A stretch of DNA of 60,000 bases from Takakia lepidozioides (Eukaryota > Streptophyta > Takakiopsida > Takakiales > Takakiaceae): NCBI GenBank assembly GCA_030704615.1, contig CM060732.1, forward strand, positions 53,551,053-53,611,052, read 5' to 3'. A model generated the notes under the pieces. It did no database searches. It worked only from the letters and a program-made list of their open reading frames with translations, and was not told the DNA's origin. A program made the translations under genes and the position numbers. Shown here one piece after another: positions 57,200-60,000 of this stretch. The first letter of the stretch is position 1. The number at the start of each line of letters is the position of its first letter.

Positions 57200-59299
57200 G
57201 GACATGGTACATACCTAGGTTAGGTGTAATGGAACTTCTAGTTAGATCATTGCCTCATGAAAGTGAGCTTCTGTACTCGAAAAACAAGATAGAATCCCAT
57301 AGAAAGTGCTGGAACAGGGTCAACAAAATCCAACCATGATAACAGGTCTCATTTTTCTGTTGTTTTAACTTTGATTTCTACTGTGCAGCCAAGAATGTTT
57401 ATGCTTTCCAATTGAAACCGAAATTTGGAGTTTTACTCAAACTATCTTGAAATTAGTGATTCTTTTTTGAAGACTTAAAAATAAATAAAAATAAATCGGA
57501 CTTGAAGTGTTGTTTGCATTATATCATCAACCAATTTTATGTATTACTTTAACGATCTTTTAGTGGACATCTTGAAAGATGAAATATCAAGGTAAATACA
57601 TGTTTGTTGTTCAGTTTGATACTTATTACTAGACCTTGTCGTTTCATTTACCAATATGCTCTTTTAAATGTGTCTTCTCTTTTGAGGTTTTTGCAAATGC
57701 ATGGTTATATACTACTCAAGGTTCGGCCTTGCGAAATTCTGGTTGAAGTAAGGGTTTGTATACGGTGTATTTTTTTTTTTCTTTGGAGGTGAACCACAAA
57801 TAAAAGCTTAATGTTAAAATGATTCTTTTAGTATATAATATATTTTGGTTTACAAGTGATTATTTGGAGTGTATTGAATGTTTATAAATGTATAGATAGA
57901 CCAGATAGTTCATCGTATTGGTGTAGTTGTACCCTATAAACGCACAATGTCTTTGTATCCGCTAATGGGTTTTTTTTATCTTTTTGAAAACATATAACTT
58001 TTGTGACCGAGGTTTAAAAACATAAAACCCCCATGATAGTGGGTTGCGCTCACGCCGTGCTTACGTTAGCATGCTCATGTTGTGCTCACATGATACCAAC
58101 CCCCCACCACCATGTAACAGTGAATTTTCGACAATTGTTTAAAATAACCTATGTCTAAAATAACCACTATCTTAATCAACTGGTCCTATTCAATCTTTTT
58201 TTTTTGAGTGCTTATGTCAAAAATCACCAAACTTTGGTGAAATGGCTTGTTGTTAATTGCCCTTTTGTGTTGTTGTGATGATTACATGCGAGCTGAGATG
58301 GAAATGCCGCGACTTCGATAACTTATGGATGAACTGTACAAGAGAGGAACGGTGGACGGGAACTCAAATTGGGAGAGTGGATGTCATATTGATATGAAGA
58401 GGTGTAGATATGAAGAAGTTTTTAATGGGTGTTAAGATATGAGAGACATTTCAAAGAATGATCATATGGTGGACATGACACTGTCATGTTTTAATTTTAA
58501 TTTTTTATTCCAGTTGTCATAAGGGTGGTAAGGTATAGATTCAATTTTGTGCATTTGGTTTTATTTTTCAAGGTGATGGCATAAATTAGACAATGCCTAC
58601 CAAGTTCATGCTAAGAGGTAACCATCGATGATATCAACAACATGATGATCACAATCTATAGACTATCTCCGAAGCTCCAGATTAATTTAATGTTGTCTCC
58701 ATCAATCACTTTACCAATCCATTCAACAAGCGGCTAGTCGCGTATGGCCCCTCTTTGTGAATAGTGGAATATACTTTCATCCATAAATAACTTGAAAATC
58801 GTCCATTTATTTTTCATAAGTTGCTCAATATCAGAGATGTTACATGAGGGAGGTCTTACCTAGAGAGGCACATCATGGAGGTAGTTCGAGAGAAGGTGAC
58901 ACCTAAGGAAGGCACAAGAGGGGCTTAAACGATTTTTGACACTTATGCATGGTTTCCTCTTTGGAATAAAAAGAGTAAATAAAAAAAATTATATTTCAAG
59001 GTTACTATGATTTCTACAATTCTCTTCATAAAATTGAAATTCTATTTTGCATGGTTCTCTGTCTTTAGAAATCTTTCACGCACATACGCTTTTGAAAGTT
59101 TTGAGGTGGATAGATGCATGAAGTGCACAACTGCATATCTAACATCTTGTCACCATCATTGAGAACATGTATTGTTGATTTGCTTATTTGAACATCAACG
59201 ATAGGAAGTCGTCAATTATGATCCATTAGTACCAAAATGACCGCTACAAATCATACAAATATATGATATTAAATATTCAAAAATAGTACGATGCCTAAG
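57200..59299. other. Intergenic DNA, nothing recognised
   Basis: AT-rich with T runs near 57770 and 58197. No ORF above 62 codons and no paired repeat was seen. Confidence 0.4.
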
Positions 59300-59435
59300 G
59301 AGCGTGTATTATGACGTCTCTTGACCTTGCCTTCTGGCAGGAGGGTGGACACATCTACGACACCAATCGATGAACTAAACCTACAACCACTTTCGAGATG
59401 GTATGTGCCCATTACCAGTGGGCTATTTTAAACAC
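59300..59435 (-). repeat. tRNA-derived SINE-like copy
   Basis: 'gacgtctcttgaccttgccttctggcaggagggtggacacat...gacacca' parallels the 50.87-kb copy. An A-box-like TAGCCCACTGG is at plus 59415-59425. It is more diverged than the other copies. Confidence 0.5.
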
Positions 59436-59671
59436 AATTTCCATGCATATTAGTGGAGGAGGAGAGGGAAAAAGACTTTCGTCGAACTTAGCATGTATAA
59501 CTTATGGTGTCAAAGGACATTGAATTTTTGCTTAAAAAATGGAGACCCTATGGTCATAACTTAAAAGGGGGGGGGGGACTTGGTTGTCCAAACCTCCCCC
59601 ACATATTCGTACACATTAGATCGCTTTTTTAGTTTGGTTGGCTATAATGCATCGTGTTTTGACCACTCGAC

Positions 59672-60000
59672 CAGTGTTGGTCTGGTATCAACATTTTTTG
59701 ATACCAGGCTGGTCCTGGTATATAGGTGGCTCTCAAAATGATATACCAGGGGAACATTGGTACCAAGGATATTTTTCAAGTTACATACCAGTCTTGTATG
59801 GATATTGAGAAATGAGCAATCACTTATGCAATGGTATCAATACAAATTTGCTCAAGTAATACCAGCTGGTATATATACTGGATTGTGGTATCAACATAAA
59901 ACTTAAAAAAGACTTGATGAGTGTGTCATACATGAATAGCAGAACTGCATATGGAAAATGATCTCATTGCCACCGACTGCAAACTGCATATCTAAATTAT
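59672..60000. mobile_element. Left end of a second hAT-type MITE
   Basis: It begins with CAGTGTTGG, identical to the left terminus at 24094. Its interior is again packed with inverted phrases on 'ggtatcaa/ttgataccaggctggtcctggtatat'. No right terminus is found before the end of the window, so the element may be cut by the window edge or have lost its end. Confidence 0.45.

Overview
The window looks like nuclear DNA of a seed-free land plant, or a close streptophyte relative, with swimming sperm. Genes are split by GT-AG introns, intergenic DNA is AT-rich and full of decayed transposons. The two intact genes are a gamma-tubulin complex protein 2 (GCP2) gene and an armadillo-repeat gene resembling the radial-spoke protein RSPH14. 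A fragment of a DNMT3-type DNA methyltransferase is also present. RSPH14 and DNMT3 together fit a bryophyte, lycophyte or fern better than a flowering plant. I cannot name the species.

Layout. 0-4 kb: a decayed plant L1-type LINE on the minus strand and a small block of hairpin repeats. 4.7-6.4 kb: a broken copy of an unnamed plant repeat-gene family. 7.6-8.5 kb: a 0.33-kb direct repeat. 9.1-9.9 kb: a frameshifted unknown ORF. 10.5-12 kb and 18.4-20.8 kb: arrays of short imperfect palindromes of the type ACCGCCAG..CTGGCGGT. 15.9-17.0 kb: a Ty3/gypsy pol fragment abutting an F-box-like ORF. 21.2-22.3 kb: five terminal exons of a DNMT3-like gene. 24.1-24.65 kb: a hAT-type MITE with a perfect 8-bp target duplication.

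26.1-49.2 kb is the gene core. The RSPH14-like gene (minus, 10 exons, 523 codons) and GCP2 (plus, 25 exons, 930 codons) are head to head, with 347 bp between their start codons. Both models stay in frame through every junction. GCP2 intron 10 holds a 4.83-kb non-LTR retrotransposon in antisense with a 15-bp target duplication and several inactivating lesions. The last GCP2 intron holds a 3' fragment of the same family in sense. The two products plausibly meet in the same biology: GCP2 nucleates microtubules and RSPH14 belongs to the axonemal radial spoke.

49.2-60 kb is gene-poor. It has tRNA-derived SINE copies, another palindrome block at 56.3-56.6 kb, a RING-like ORF at 54.35 kb, a possible terminal exon at 57.0 kb, and the left end of a second hAT MITE at 59.7 kb.

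The least explained structure is the set of palindrome arrays, most of which have a nearby TGACGTGACGTGAC-like module. It recurs at five or six places and has a higher-order period at 11 kb. All exon models, domain calls and repeat relations come from reading the sequence by eye and from knowledge of the families; nothing was searched or aligned by software.
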